Origin: Dehalococcoidia bacterium
GTDB lineage: Bacteria; Chloroflexota; Dehalococcoidia; Lucifugimonadales; Lucifugimonadaceae
Direction: 5' to 3'
DNA length: 64,000 nucleotides
Assembly: GCA_022819585.1 (NCBI GenBank)
Contig: JAJEGY010000016.1
Coordinates: forward strand, 1-64,000
The notes beneath the pieces are model-generated. The model worked only from the letters and a program-made list of their open reading frames with translations, made no database searches and had not been told where the DNA came from. This document shows positions 35,357 through 44,440 of the stretch, piece after piece (position 1 is the first letter of the stretch; every line of letters begins with the position of its first letter). The translations under genes and the position numbers were made by a program.

Positions 35357-36401
35357 TAGCCGCTCACAAAACACCATCGCTGATGAACACGGCGGCGGAG
35401 ATCAGACGGTATTGATCGATATCGAAGATCTGAGCGTCGAATTTCCAGTTGGTTCGGGAGCTCTATTCTCGCGGAATCGGGCCGTCGTGCACGCCGTCGA
35501 CGACGTGTCTCTGACTATCTACAAAGGGGAATGTCTAGGTCTAGTAGGGGAGAGCGGGAGCGGTAAGACCACCTTGGGTCGCGCCATCCTTAGGTTGCAA
35601 AAAGCGACTCGTGGACGCGTCCGATATGAAGGCGAAGCGATGGATGAGATGGGAGGGCGCGATCTTCGCAATCTACGACGGAAGATGCAGATCATCTTCC
35701 AAGACCCTTATAGCTCGTTGGACCCGCGCATGTCGGCAGGGGCGATCATCGGCGAGGGAATGTCGATCCACAAACTCGCGCCGGACCGTGCCACCTACTC
35801 TCGGCGAGTGGCGGAACTGCTCGAAATGGTGGGTCTCAACGCCGAAATGGCAAGGCGTTTTCCGCACGAGTTTAGCGGTGGGCAACGTCAGCGCATCGGG
35901 ATTGCACGGGCCTTGGCCGTCGAACCCGATTTCATAGTCTGCGACGAACCAGTGTCGGCGCTCGATGTCTCCATCCAGGCCCAGATACTTTCGCTACTCA
36001 CGAATTTGCAGTTTGAACTTGGCCTCACGTATCTCTTCGTTGCACACGACCTATCCGTAGTCCGTCATATCAGCGATCGAGTTGCGGTCATGTACCTCGG
36101 CCGCATCGTCGAAGTCGCCCCCAGCGCCGATCTTTACCGAAATCCGCTTCATCCTTACACCTACGCCCTGATCTCCGGCATCCCCGTGCCCGATCCCCGG
36201 ATCGAGGCGCAGAGGGAACGGGTTGTTCTAGGCGGCGAACCAGCAAATCCTGCAGATCCTCCGACCGGGTGCCATTTTCATCCAAGGTGTCCGTTCGCGA
36301 CTGAGCAGTGCGTCGTCGAGAAACCAGAGCTAAGAGAGATAGATTCCTCTCGACTGGTTAGTTGCCACCGGGCGGAGGAACTCACACTCGAAGGCGTGTA
36401 A
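35349..36401 (+). CDS. ABC transporter ATP-binding protein, DppF type, module C
   Basis: A 350-residue ATPase with GESGSGKTTLGRA (Walker A), FQDPYSSLDPRM (Q-loop), FSGGQRQRIGIARAL (signature), FIVCDEPVSALD (Walker B, with Cys in place of the usual Ala) and AHDLSV. It ends with CHFHPRCPFAT. It is the last gene of module C and converges on a lipoprotein gene. Confidence 0.95.
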   Translation: MLDSRSQNTIADEHGGGDQTVLIDIEDLSVEFPVGSGALFSRNRAVVHAVDDVSLTIYKGECLGLVGESGSGKTTLGRAILRLQKATRGRVRYEGEAMDEMGGRDLRNLRRKMQIIFQDPYSSLDPRMSAGAIIGEGMSIHKLAPDRATYSRRVAELLEMVGLNAEMARRFPHEFSGGQRQRIGIARALAVEPDFIVCDEPVSALDVSIQAQILSLLTNLQFELGLTYLFVAHDLSVVRHISDRVAVMYLGRIVEVAPSADLYRNPLHPYTYALISGIPVPDPRIEAQRERVVLGGEPANPADPPTGCHFHPRCPFATEQCVVEKPELREIDSSRLVSCHRAEELTLEGV

Positions 36402-36453
36402 AAATGCCACTCCCTTTCGTGAAGGAAAGCGATACACCTAGCTACACGACAGG

Positions 36454-36990
36454 TCAGTTGTTGCAGCCGTCCAGCCACTCGACGATGAGGTCGTGGCTCT
36501 TGACCGCGTCGCTGACCGCCTGCCTGAGCGTCTTTATAGCCTCCTCAAGTCCGATGTCCACGGCATCGCCAGATGCTGCCTCGGCGGACTCGAGAACATG
36601 CTCGAAGTCGGTGGCTACGCTGTTGATCTCTTCATAGACAGTGGGAATCGGTTCAGGAGGAGAGGTGGTGGCTATGGCGGTGACAGCACCGCCCATGTCC
36701 AACAGTTCCTTGGCCACCTTCGCCCGCCACACCAAGTCATCCGAAGGATCCTCAAGCAACGCATCTAGTTCCTTGCCCGCCTCGATCACCGTCTCCACTT
36801 CTTCCGCCATATCCGTCACGTAGTCGACGACCTCCGGGACGCACACTACAACAGGCTCGGGAGTAGCCGTGGGCGTAGGTCTCGGAGTTGGTGTAGGGAC
36901 TGGCGTAGAGGTGGGAGTGGGCTCTTGCGCAGAACACGCCAGCAAGGCAACCATCACGATGGATACGACTACGGGACTGAGTTTTGACAA
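36454..36990 (-). CDS. small lipoprotein of unknown function
   Basis: A 178-residue protein. The signal peptide ends at Cys19 (ALLAC), followed by a Pro/Thr-rich linker (about 22-45, TPTSTPVPTPTPRPTPTATP). An alpha-helical, acidic C-terminal domain has two Cys (about 50 and near the C-terminus) that might form a disulfide. I recognise no family. It is a single gene, convergent with module C, and probably sits on the outside of the cell membrane. Confidence 0.75.
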   Translation of the reverse strand: MSKLSPVVVSIVMVALLACSAQEPTPTSTPVPTPTPRPTPTATPEPVVVCVPEVVDYVTDMAEEVETVIEAGKELDALLEDPSDDLVWRAKVAKELLDMGGAVTAIATTSPPEPIPTVYEEINSVATDFEHVLESAEAASGDAVDIGLEEAIKTLRQAVSDAVKSHDLIVEWLDGCNN

Positions 36991-37215
36991 GATCCTCTCC
37001 TATGGATAAATCGCCGACGGTTTACTACTCCGTTCAACCCAATTAGTCTGAGGACGCTCGGAGAAAAATGATCGCGTGTTTCGGTTTTACGCGACGGATT
37101 AGTTTAGCTGTCAGGCGGTGTCAGTGTCCAGCTAATAGTCGGCAATCGATTGACGTATGGCCCGCGGTGCAAACGCCAGCGAGGGGCAATTCAGTCAATC
37201 CACCGCGTCGTTGTC

Positions 37216-38094
37216 CTAGCGATACACAACTTTCGTATCGCAGATCAGGTCATGCAACCCGCGTTTGTCTTCCCTGAGCCCGACCATCAGGAAACCGATT
37301 CCGAGTATCAAGAATGAAATGGAATAGCACAAATGACGGGAGAATGCTCTGCCTATGCCGATCTTAGATCCATCGTTCCGAACTACTCGTAGTCCGAAAA
37401 GTAGTTTCCCCAACGTTGTTGACCAAGCCGCTACCGGTACGGTGAAATACAACAGTGGCAACGCCAAGAATAACCAGCCGAACGGTCCGCCAATTACAGG
37501 CACGTCGTGCATCCCCAACTGACCCATCAAAGTTAATGTGAAAGCCATTGCCAAAGCAAATGCAATGATGGAATCAGTCACATAAGCGCGGAGTCTTTGG
37601 CGGAAGCCAGCAGGTAAGCCAGATCGCGGATTCGTGTCTGCGTTGTGACCAGGTGCGGAACTGCTGGACTGCGAACGCTGTCGAGATCGTGCTTCCTCAA
37701 ACGGGTACCCACAAGAGTAGCAGTAGATAGAGCTCTCTTCGTTGGTACTGTTGCATCGGGGGCAGGATATTACCGATGGGGGTGGCGGTCTGTACCATTC
37801 TCCGCCGGGAGGCGAATCGGCATGAGGTCGTCGCCACGCTTGAGGGCCGGATGCTGAGCGTGTTTCGTCTCGTTCCCATCGGTCGTACGCAGCGCGGCTA
37901 TGTTCATCCTTCAAGATGGCCCATGCAGCATTGACGCGTTGCATCATCCGCATCGAGTATTCGTCATTAGGATTACGGTCAGGATGCCAGCGCAAAGCAT
38001 GTTGACGGTAGGCAGCCTGAATTTCGGCGGTTGAGGCGTTGGCCGAAACTCCCAAGACCTCGTAAGGGTTCAACGAGAATGAATCGGGACGCAT
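37216..38094 (-). CDS. J-domain, zinc-ribbon and RDD-domain membrane protein
   Basis: A 292-residue fusion. Residues 8-72 form a J domain with the HPD tripeptide (37-39), which stimulates Hsp70 ATPases. A zinc ribbon follows (CPRC at 111-114 and CYSC at 125-128). After a Ser-rich linker comes an RDD membrane domain (about 165-290) with AGFRQRLRAYVTD, LGKLLFGLRVV and GLHDLICDTKVV. The J domain and ribbon should face the cytoplasm. The function is unknown; it might recruit DnaK to the membrane. It is monocistronic. Confidence 0.85.
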   Translation of the reverse strand: MRPDSFSLNPYEVLGVSANASTAEIQAAYRQHALRWHPDRNPNDEYSMRMMQRVNAAWAILKDEHSRAAYDRWERDETRSASGPQAWRRPHADSPPGGEWYRPPPPSVISCPRCNSTNEESSIYCYSCGYPFEEARSRQRSQSSSSAPGHNADTNPRSGLPAGFRQRLRAYVTDSIIAFALAMAFTLTLMGQLGMHDVPVIGGPFGWLFLALPLLYFTVPVAAWSTTLGKLLFGLRVVRNDGSKIGIGRAFSRHLCYSISFLILGIGFLMVGLREDKRGLHDLICDTKVVYR

Positions 38095-38218
38095 TTTGAA
38101 GCGGTTGTTTGTAGACGAGTTAGCGTGTTTAATCCAGCGTAATTTTCACGCAGCGATCGTCGCAACGCATTTTAGCGCGCCCCGTCCTCCAAAGCCGTAC
38201 CAATTCCGGATCCAAAAC

Positions 38219-39124
38219 CTACCCCAATTGCCGCAATCGCGGATCCAACCGATCGCGCAACCAATCGCCGAAAAAGTTGAGCGACATCACGGTCAAGAAC
38301 AGGGCAGTGCCGGGAATCACCGAAGTCCACCAAGCCGTCTGCAAATAGTCCCTACCTTCGGCGACCATGTTGCCCCACGAGGGTGTAGGCGCCGGAATGC
38401 CTGCGCCCAAGAAACTCAACGTGGCTTCGTACAGGATCAAGTTCCCGACGCTCAACGACGCGATCACGGTGATCGTCCCGATGGTTCCGGGAAATATGTG
38501 GCGTGCGAGGATCCGTGTAGTTGAAGCCCCTGAAATCTTCGCGAATGCCACGAAATTACTCTCTTTCAGCACCAAAACGTCGGCCCTGACGTTGCGGACG
38601 AACGATACCCAAGCGACCAAGATCATCAAAACCATAATGGTGCTGAAACTCGCCCCAAAGATGATCGCCGCGACCAGTGCGAGCAATAGGAATGGGAAAC
38701 CCATCCATATGTCGACGATCCGCGTGATGACTTCGTCCACGAGTCCCCCCGCGTAACCTGCGAGCAGTCCGAGACCTGTGCCGATCAACATACCCGCGGA
38801 GAGTGCCACCGCCATCACAGATAGGGAGACTCTCGCCCCGTGAATGACTCTGCTGAGGACGTCACGACCAACATGGTCGCCGCCCAACAGATAAGGGCTG
38901 TCATCTTGGAATAGAGGACGGGCGTTGCGATCGGGCAATGATTGATCGATCGGATCGTTTGGGGCGATCCAGTCCGCACCCAACCCCAACGTCACCAAGA
39001 GTCCCAGCAGCAGCACGGGAAGTATCGGCCACCGGCGCAGGATGTACCACAACGTCAGTCGTTGTTGAGGCGTCGGCGCGGTCTGTGCGGTCGGGCTCGC
39101 CGTAGACGTTTGTTGAACATTCAT
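38219..39124 (-). CDS. ABC transporter permease, DppC type, module D
   Basis: A 301-residue permease with YLLGGDHVGRDVLSRVIHGARVS (in parts: LLGGDHVGRDVLS and HGARVS), the EAA loop FAKISGASTTRILARHIFPG (in parts: KISGASTTR and RHIFPG), LSFLGAGIPAPTPSWG, and the terminal DRLDPRLRQLG. Its ATG directly abuts the stop of the DppB-type gene. No ATPase genes follow; the next gene downstream is unrelated, so an ATPase pair must come from elsewhere. Confidence 0.94.
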   Translation of the reverse strand: MNVQQTSTASPTAQTAPTPQQRLTLWYILRRWPILPVLLLGLLVTLGLGADWIAPNDPIDQSLPDRNARPLFQDDSPYLLGGDHVGRDVLSRVIHGARVSLSVMAVALSAGMLIGTGLGLLAGYAGGLVDEVITRIVDIWMGFPFLLLALVAAIIFGASFSTIMVLMILVAWVSFVRNVRADVLVLKESNFVAFAKISGASTTRILARHIFPGTIGTITVIASLSVGNLILYEATLSFLGAGIPAPTPSWGNMVAEGRDYLQTAWWTSVIPGTALFLTVMSLNFFGDWLRDRLDPRLRQLG

Positions 39125-40081
39125 CTAGTCGTACCTGATAACGGGGTTTAATACGCCGTACAGCATGTCGGCCAGAAAGTTTGTCGCGACGAAAACGGCT
39201 GTGAATACCAATACGGTGCTAGTCAACGTCGGGAAATCGTTGTTCCAGACCGCGTCCGTCATCAACTGCCCGACACCCGGCCACGCAAATATACGCTCCA
39301 CGACAACGGCGCCGGTCACGAAACTTGCCAAAACGATCGCTGAGGTCGTCAACGGTTGAAGGATCGCGTTGCGGAAGGCGTGTTTCCAGATGACAACGTT
39401 GTAGTTGGTTCCCTTAGCTCTGGCTAGAGTCACGTACTCCGAGTCCAAGACTTCGAGCATCGCCGACCGGGTCAACCTCAGCAACGCCGCCGCAGGGCCC
39501 CAACCCAAGGCGAACGCGGGCATTATCAAATACTTGAACTTTGCCCACGTCCAGAACGAAACACCATCGGGTCCGGAAGTGCCGACAGGGAGCCAATCGA
39601 GGGTGACCGCGAACAGAAGGATCGCCATGATGCAGACCCAAAATATCGGCGCGGCTTGTCCGACCAGAGCGATGGTTCGACTGACGTAGTCCGACATCGA
39701 TCCCCGTTTGACCGCCGATAGCACACCTAACGGGACTCCCATCAATATCGAGAGGATGAATGACGCGACGGCCAGCTGCAGAGTCGGTGCTGCCCGTTCC
39801 CAAATCAATTTACTGACGGACGTCTCCGAAACGATCGTCTGGCCGAAGTCGCCGGTCAACACCCTGCCCAGCCACACCAGGTACTGGACGATCAGCGGCT
39901 TATCCAATCCAAGCTTTTGACTGAGTTGATCTATGCGCTCTTGGGACATGCCGTAGCCGCCGGGCTTGGCGAACAAGAGCAACGGGTCACCCGCCATCCG
40001 CGACAGCCCAAACACGAAAATCGTAGCAACGATCAACGTGATTATTGCGAAGATCAACTTCCTGACTAGGTAGCGACGCAT
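39125..40081 (-). CDS. ABC transporter permease, DppB type, module D
   Basis: A 318-residue permease. It has the N-terminal helix, GLDKPLIVQYLVWLGRVLTGDFGQ (in parts: GLDKPLIVQY and TGDFGQ), the EAA loop TLARAKGTNYNVVIWKHAFRN (in parts: ARAKGTN and KHAFRN) and VERIFAWPGVGQLM. It resembles the module F permease encoded at 61108 closely, so modules D and F are probably related by duplication. Confidence 0.94.
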   Translation of the reverse strand: MRRYLVRKLIFAIITLIVATIFVFGLSRMAGDPLLLFAKPGGYGMSQERIDQLSQKLGLDKPLIVQYLVWLGRVLTGDFGQTIVSETSVSKLIWERAAPTLQLAVASFILSILMGVPLGVLSAVKRGSMSDYVSRTIALVGQAAPIFWVCIMAILLFAVTLDWLPVGTSGPDGVSFWTWAKFKYLIMPAFALGWGPAAALLRLTRSAMLEVLDSEYVTLARAKGTNYNVVIWKHAFRNAILQPLTTSAIVLASFVTGAVVVERIFAWPGVGQLMTDAVWNNDFPTLTSTVLVFTAVFVATNFLADMLYGVLNPVIRYD

Positions 40082-40133
40082 GCTAAACCCATTATCGTCT
40101 CAGCACGAGGACTGTGCGTGAGATCGGATGCAA

Positions 40134-40170
40134 CGCTCTGCGGGTAGGCATGCAACCGACCCGCAGAGCG
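40134..40170 (-). promoter_or_regulatory. 12-bp perfect stem-loop between binding-protein and permease genes, module D
   Basis: CGCTCTGCGGGT (40134-40145) pairs with ACCCGCAGAGCG (40159-40170), 21 bases after the binding-protein stop. No T-run follows on the minus strand. Confidence 0.7.
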
Positions 40171-40190
40171 AAATTCAACGCACCAGAGCG

Positions 40191-42275
40191 TTATTTCAGA
40201 ACGATGTTCTCGGGCGAGTTGTAGGTATTGCCCAGATGCATGTCCCAAGAAGCGATGTAGTTCGGGTTCGCGTAGTAGGCCTGCGGAACCGTCACGTAGC
40301 CGGGGAACAGTGCCCAGTTGTGCATGTACGCGAGGTACTCCTTGTTGATCCGAATGCGCTCTTCACGGTCTGGCTCTGCAGCGGCCGCTTCGTACCATGC
40401 CAAGATGTCAGGCGACTCGAAGCCGCAACTGAAACCACCTCGGGTTAGCGTCGTTTGGACCAGACCTTTTGGCCAGTCGAACGGGTACGACTCTTTACCG
40501 TCGTCACACGACGTGAGCATTGGTACCACCGTTGAACGGCTCACTAATCCTGGACGGAAGACACCGTAGGCATACTTGAGCACTTCTACTCGAATGCCGA
40601 TGTCCTCCCAGAAACCGGCAATAGCATCGCCGATCTCCCCGGCTGGGCCCTCACCGCCGCCCAGTTCTGGACCGACGAACAGCGGGATCTGGAATCGCGT
40701 GCCGTCATCGTTAGCCGAATATCCAGCTTGATCGAGCATACGACCCGCTTCAGCCGGGTCGTAGGGGTATTCGTACTGTGATTCCCAGTTCGGATTGAAC
40801 GTGCTGAAGTAGGTGACGTGGACCGGATTGCCGACACCGCCGAGAACGTGCTCAACGATGGCATCCCGATCGACCGATCGAGCAAGTGCGTGTCTCACCA
40901 AACGGGCCTGCTCCATGTCGTCAATTCCGGGAGGGTTATCAGCATCTTGAGGACTATGTGGGTTGCCGACCCAAGGAATCTCGCGTACGAACACGCCGTG
41001 TGACGGGAAGTCGATCGCCTCGCCAGTAAGCGCGTTAGTGGTCTCCCACAAGTTCCCTGGGAACATTATGCCTTCTTGGATTCCCTGACCGGCGCCGACC
41101 TGCATGAAGCCAGACTTCGCCATTCGGGCCAAGTCCTTAGGGTCGATGAATGCGACGTCCGCTTCACCGTTCTGTAGTAGTGCCACACGAGTGAATTCCT
41201 CCGGTACAGCCAACACTCTGAGAGTGTCGATTGCCGGGGTGGTCCGCCAGTGATCGTCAACCCGTTCGAGCGTGACGCTCGTGCCCGATTTGAAGTCTGC
41301 GACGCGGAATGGCCCGGTGCCGACAAAGTTGTCCTTCAACCAGTCGCGACCATTCTCGTCAAATGCACGCTTTGATGTGGCCATCGTAGTCAAACCGCCC
41401 GAAGCCTCCTGGTTCAGGAAGTTGCTAGCCCAGCGCACGTCAAAGTTGTTGAACTGCGCGCTGATCGTGTAGTCATCGATCGCCTCGACAGGCACATCAC
41501 CGAACAGGGCAGTCAAGTTCGCTGCACTAGCCGCGATCGATTCTGGGTTGATTGCCGGATTGGTGCGGTTCAATACCCACGCCATGTCCTCGGCTGTCAA
41601 CTCGCCCCAACCATTGTGTAGCTGGACGCCTTGGCGGATGTTGATCGTCACGCCGCTGAGATCGTCCGCAAGGTCCCAAGATTCGGCGAGCATCGGTACG
41701 TCCCAATCGGCGTCGCCGGGTGTGAACAAACTTTCGCCTGCGCCCCAGTGACGCGCGCTAAGCGGAGCATCGGGAAGACTGCCGCCATTACCCGTGATGC
41801 TACCAAGCGCTGAGCCGAGGTCGGCCATGATCACACTGCCGGGTGGGCTTTTAGAGTCGGGAAGATCCGCCGGATCTACCATCATCGCGTCGTCTTCTGC
41901 CTCCATCATCGCCTCAGGGGTTGCCGTCACAACCACTTGGACTTCCTTCTCGACCTCAACCGCCACTTCCTTCTCAACCTCGACCACGACTTCCTTTTCA
42001 ACGACGACTGTTTGGACGACAGTCTCACCTGCGACTTGGACCTCTTTCTCGACGACGACGGTCTGTACGACGGTTTCGCCCGCGACCTGGACCTCTTTCT
42101 CGACGACGACGGTCTGGATCACGGTCTCGCCCGGCACCGACTTCTCAACGACGACCGTCTGGATGACAGTCTCCGTTCCTCCGCAGGCGACGGCAAAGAC
42201 CATTACTGCCGCACTGAGCGCAAGCAGCGCGGAAGCAACCGCCTTGCGCATAGACATATACGTTAGGAATTTCAT
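40191..42275 (-). CDS. ABC transporter solute-binding lipoprotein (SBP_bac_5 family), module D
   Basis: A 694-residue binding protein. The signal peptide ends in VFAVAC. The stalk has repeated ETVIQTVVVEK / AGETVVQTVVVEKEVQV units, then VEVEKEVAVEVEKEVQV, up to about residue 130. The binding domain shows NIRQGVQLHNGWGELTAEDM (in parts: IRQGVQLHNGWG), VGTGPFRV and GNTYNSPENIVLK at the end. I chose the ATG at 42275; ATGs a few codons up- and downstream in frame are alternatives. Confidence 0.92.
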   Translation of the reverse strand: MKFLTYMSMRKAVASALLALSAAVMVFAVACGGTETVIQTVVVEKSVPGETVIQTVVVEKEVQVAGETVVQTVVVEKEVQVAGETVVQTVVVEKEVVVEVEKEVAVEVEKEVQVVVTATPEAMMEAEDDAMMVDPADLPDSKSPPGSVIMADLGSALGSITGNGGSLPDAPLSARHWGAGESLFTPGDADWDVPMLAESWDLADDLSGVTINIRQGVQLHNGWGELTAEDMAWVLNRTNPAINPESIAASAANLTALFGDVPVEAIDDYTISAQFNNFDVRWASNFLNQEASGGLTTMATSKRAFDENGRDWLKDNFVGTGPFRVADFKSGTSVTLERVDDHWRTTPAIDTLRVLAVPEEFTRVALLQNGEADVAFIDPKDLARMAKSGFMQVGAGQGIQEGIMFPGNLWETTNALTGEAIDFPSHGVFVREIPWVGNPHSPQDADNPPGIDDMEQARLVRHALARSVDRDAIVEHVLGGVGNPVHVTYFSTFNPNWESQYEYPYDPAEAGRMLDQAGYSANDDGTRFQIPLFVGPELGGGEGPAGEIGDAIAGFWEDIGIRVEVLKYAYGVFRPGLVSRSTVVPMLTSCDDGKESYPFDWPKGLVQTTLTRGGFSCGFESPDILAWYEAAAAEPDREERIRINKEYLAYMHNWALFPGYVTVPQAYYANPNYIASWDMHLGNTYNSPENIVLK

Positions 42276-42476
42276 CGTCTTCACTCCCATGTCTCGTTTT
42301 TCATAGGGGATTTTGCCGGTTCGATGTCGTTCGACCAGCAACGTCCAGCGCGCAGTTATGGCGCGCCGAAAGGACGTGCAGTTACTTTACACGGAATCGA
42401 CGGCTTTGCGCGGGTCAATTACGAATTCAGTCGCGTAGCGAAGATGCAACGTCGAAATACGAAATATTCGTGAATA

Positions 42477-43379
42477 TCAGAGCTGCCGCAACGTCGGGTC
42501 GAACCGGTCGCGGAACCAGTCGCCAAGGAAGTTGCCGGACATCACCACCATTGCAATCACCAGACCCGGGAAAAACGACGTCCACCACGCGGCATCGATG
42601 TACTGACGTTCCTCGCTGATCATTCGACCCCAAGACGGCTCGGGCGGTGGGATGCCTGCCCCAAGGTAGCTAAGAGCGGCCTCAGTGAGGATTATGTTTC
42701 CTGTGCCTAAAGTAGCCGTCACGATCACGATATTGATCACACCAGGCAGAATGTGTCGGAGCATGATCCTGCTGTTGGAAGCGCCAGCAATCCTGGCAAG
42801 AGAAACGTATTCACGGCTTTTCAATGAAAGTGTTTCGGCCCTCACGAGCCTCACAGCGCCGGGCCAGGACAGCATGGCTAACACTCCGATCAGTGTCCAT
42901 AAACCTTGCCCAAGCACCAGCACGACGACGAGGATGATGAGCAGGCCGGGGAGTATGTTCCAAGCATCGACTATCCGCATCACGATATCGTCGACCAGCC
43001 CACCGAAATAACCAGCCACTAGCCCGATGGTTGTACCTACAATGACTCCGGTTCCTACTGCAGCGACGACAACAAGAACCGTTACGCGTGCGCCTGCAAT
43101 GATCTTGCTGAGAACATCTCTTCCCAGCGCATCAGTCCCCAAGAAATAATCCGTCGAACCTTCTTCCATCCAGAAGGGGGGAGTATGACGAACCAACAAG
43201 TCGGCTCGTTCCGGGTTGTGCGGGACAATCCAATCTCCGACGATCGCGGTGACTAAGAGTGTCACGATGATTACCGCCGGGATGACCGGATATCGACGCA
43301 GAAACTCAAGCGGTGACATCCGCTGGCCACTTACGGCGACCGGTGCCTGAGCTTGGCTGTCAACCTCGCTTTGTGTCAC
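42477..43379 (-). CDS. ABC transporter permease, DppC type, module E
   Basis: A 300-residue permease with YFLGTDALGRDVLSKIIAGARV (in parts: LGTDALGRDVLS), EAA loop LARIAGASNSRIMLRHILPG (in parts: ARIAGASNS and RHILPG), LSYLGAGIPPPEPSWG and the end RDRFDPTLRQL. It lies 22 bases after the DppB-type gene. Like modules D and F, module E has no ATPase genes. Confidence 0.94.
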   Translation of the reverse strand: MTQSEVDSQAQAPVAVSGQRMSPLEFLRRYPVIPAVIIVTLLVTAIVGDWIVPHNPERADLLVRHTPPFWMEEGSTDYFLGTDALGRDVLSKIIAGARVTVLVVVAAVGTGVIVGTTIGLVAGYFGGLVDDIVMRIVDAWNILPGLLIILVVVLVLGQGLWTLIGVLAMLSWPGAVRLVRAETLSLKSREYVSLARIAGASNSRIMLRHILPGVINIVIVTATLGTGNIILTEAALSYLGAGIPPPEPSWGRMISEERQYIDAAWWTSFFPGLVIAMVVMSGNFLGDWFRDRFDPTLRQL

Positions 43380-43401
43380 GGCGGTAGTGATAACTATCCT
43401 C

Positions 43402-44337
43402 CTAGTTGTACTTGATTCGTGGGTCCAACAGAGCGTAGACGATGTCCAGCGAGAGGATCATGACGACGAAGGCCACACCGTAAATGATCGTCAGTCCGGC
43501 AAGCAGCGGGTAATCCGTCGCCCACAGCGCATCGATCGCGAGCCTCCCAAGCCCTGGCCACGCAAATACCGTCTCAATGATGATCGTGCCATTCAACAAT
43601 CCGAACAATACGAAGACCGACAGGGTTAGCGGCGGAATGATCGCATTCCTGAATGCGTGTTTCCAGCGCACCGGCGTCTGCGCGACACCCTTTGCGCGAG
43701 CAAATTTGATGAACTCGGAATCCAATATCTCCAACATCGCGGTACGAGTGATCCGAAGATATGAAGCCGCCGGGAACCATGCAAGAGCCACCGCGGGCAG
43801 CACAAAGTTCCTGATGGCGATTCCCTCACCTTTGGTTCCGCTCGGTAACCATCCGAGGTTCACCGCGAAAACGAAGATCATCACCAACGCCAACCAGAAG
43901 ATCGGCACGGACTGACCAAACAGGGCGAAACCACGGAATATGTAGTCGAGGGTCTTGCCTCTGTTGGTCGCAGAAAACACCCCGAGTGGGACTCCGACCA
44001 TCGTTCCCATCAGCCACGCGACGATTCCCAGTTGAATCGTGTTCGGAGCCTTCTCTCTGATAACCGCCAAAACCCGACGTTGCGTCGTTACGCTATCACC
44101 GAAATCGCCGGTCAAAATATCGCCCATCCACAGTGCGAACTGTATCGGTACCGGCTTGTCGAGGTTCAACCTTCGTCCCCACTCTTCCCAAACTGCGGGG
44201 TCGAGCCCCACTGAGTCCTCACCGATGAAGAAATATCTCGGGTCGCCCTTGACCCGAGACAATGAAAATACGATCAGCATCGCGATCAAAAGGGCGATGA
44301 TCCCGAGGATTACCCGTCTGGCGACAAATGGTCCCAT
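43402..44337 (-). CDS. ABC transporter permease, DppB type, module E
   Basis: A 311-residue permease with LNLDKPVPIQFALWMGDILTGDFG (in parts: LDKPVPIQFALW and TGDFG), EAA loop FARAKGVAQTPVRWKHAFRN (in parts: FARAKGVAQ and KHAFRN), IETVFAWPGLGRL and final LLDPRIKYN. It forms the channel with the DppC-type protein encoded next. Confidence 0.94.
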   Translation of the reverse strand: MGPFVARRVILGIIALLIAMLIVFSLSRVKGDPRYFFIGEDSVGLDPAVWEEWGRRLNLDKPVPIQFALWMGDILTGDFGDSVTTQRRVLAVIREKAPNTIQLGIVAWLMGTMVGVPLGVFSATNRGKTLDYIFRGFALFGQSVPIFWLALVMIFVFAVNLGWLPSGTKGEGIAIRNFVLPAVALAWFPAASYLRITRTAMLEILDSEFIKFARAKGVAQTPVRWKHAFRNAIIPPLTLSVFVLFGLLNGTIIIETVFAWPGLGRLAIDALWATDYPLLAGLTIIYGVAFVVMILSLDIVYALLDPRIKYN

Positions 44338-44383
44338 CGTTCGTTGAACTGTCCGTCGTCTGTTGTTTCGACGTTCGCTAGGA

Positions 44384-44419
44384 ACCAGCCTAGCCTGCTG
44401 GGTTGCAGGCTAGGCTGGT
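44384..44419 (-). promoter_or_regulatory. 15-bp perfect stem-loop between binding-protein and permease genes, module E
   Basis: ACCAGCCTAGCCTGC (44384-44398) pairs perfectly with GCAGGCTAGGCTGGT (44405-44419) around a six-base loop. It lies 22 bases after the binding-protein stop codon. Confidence 0.8.
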
Positions 44420-44440
44420 CCGCGATTGGAGCTTTCTACC

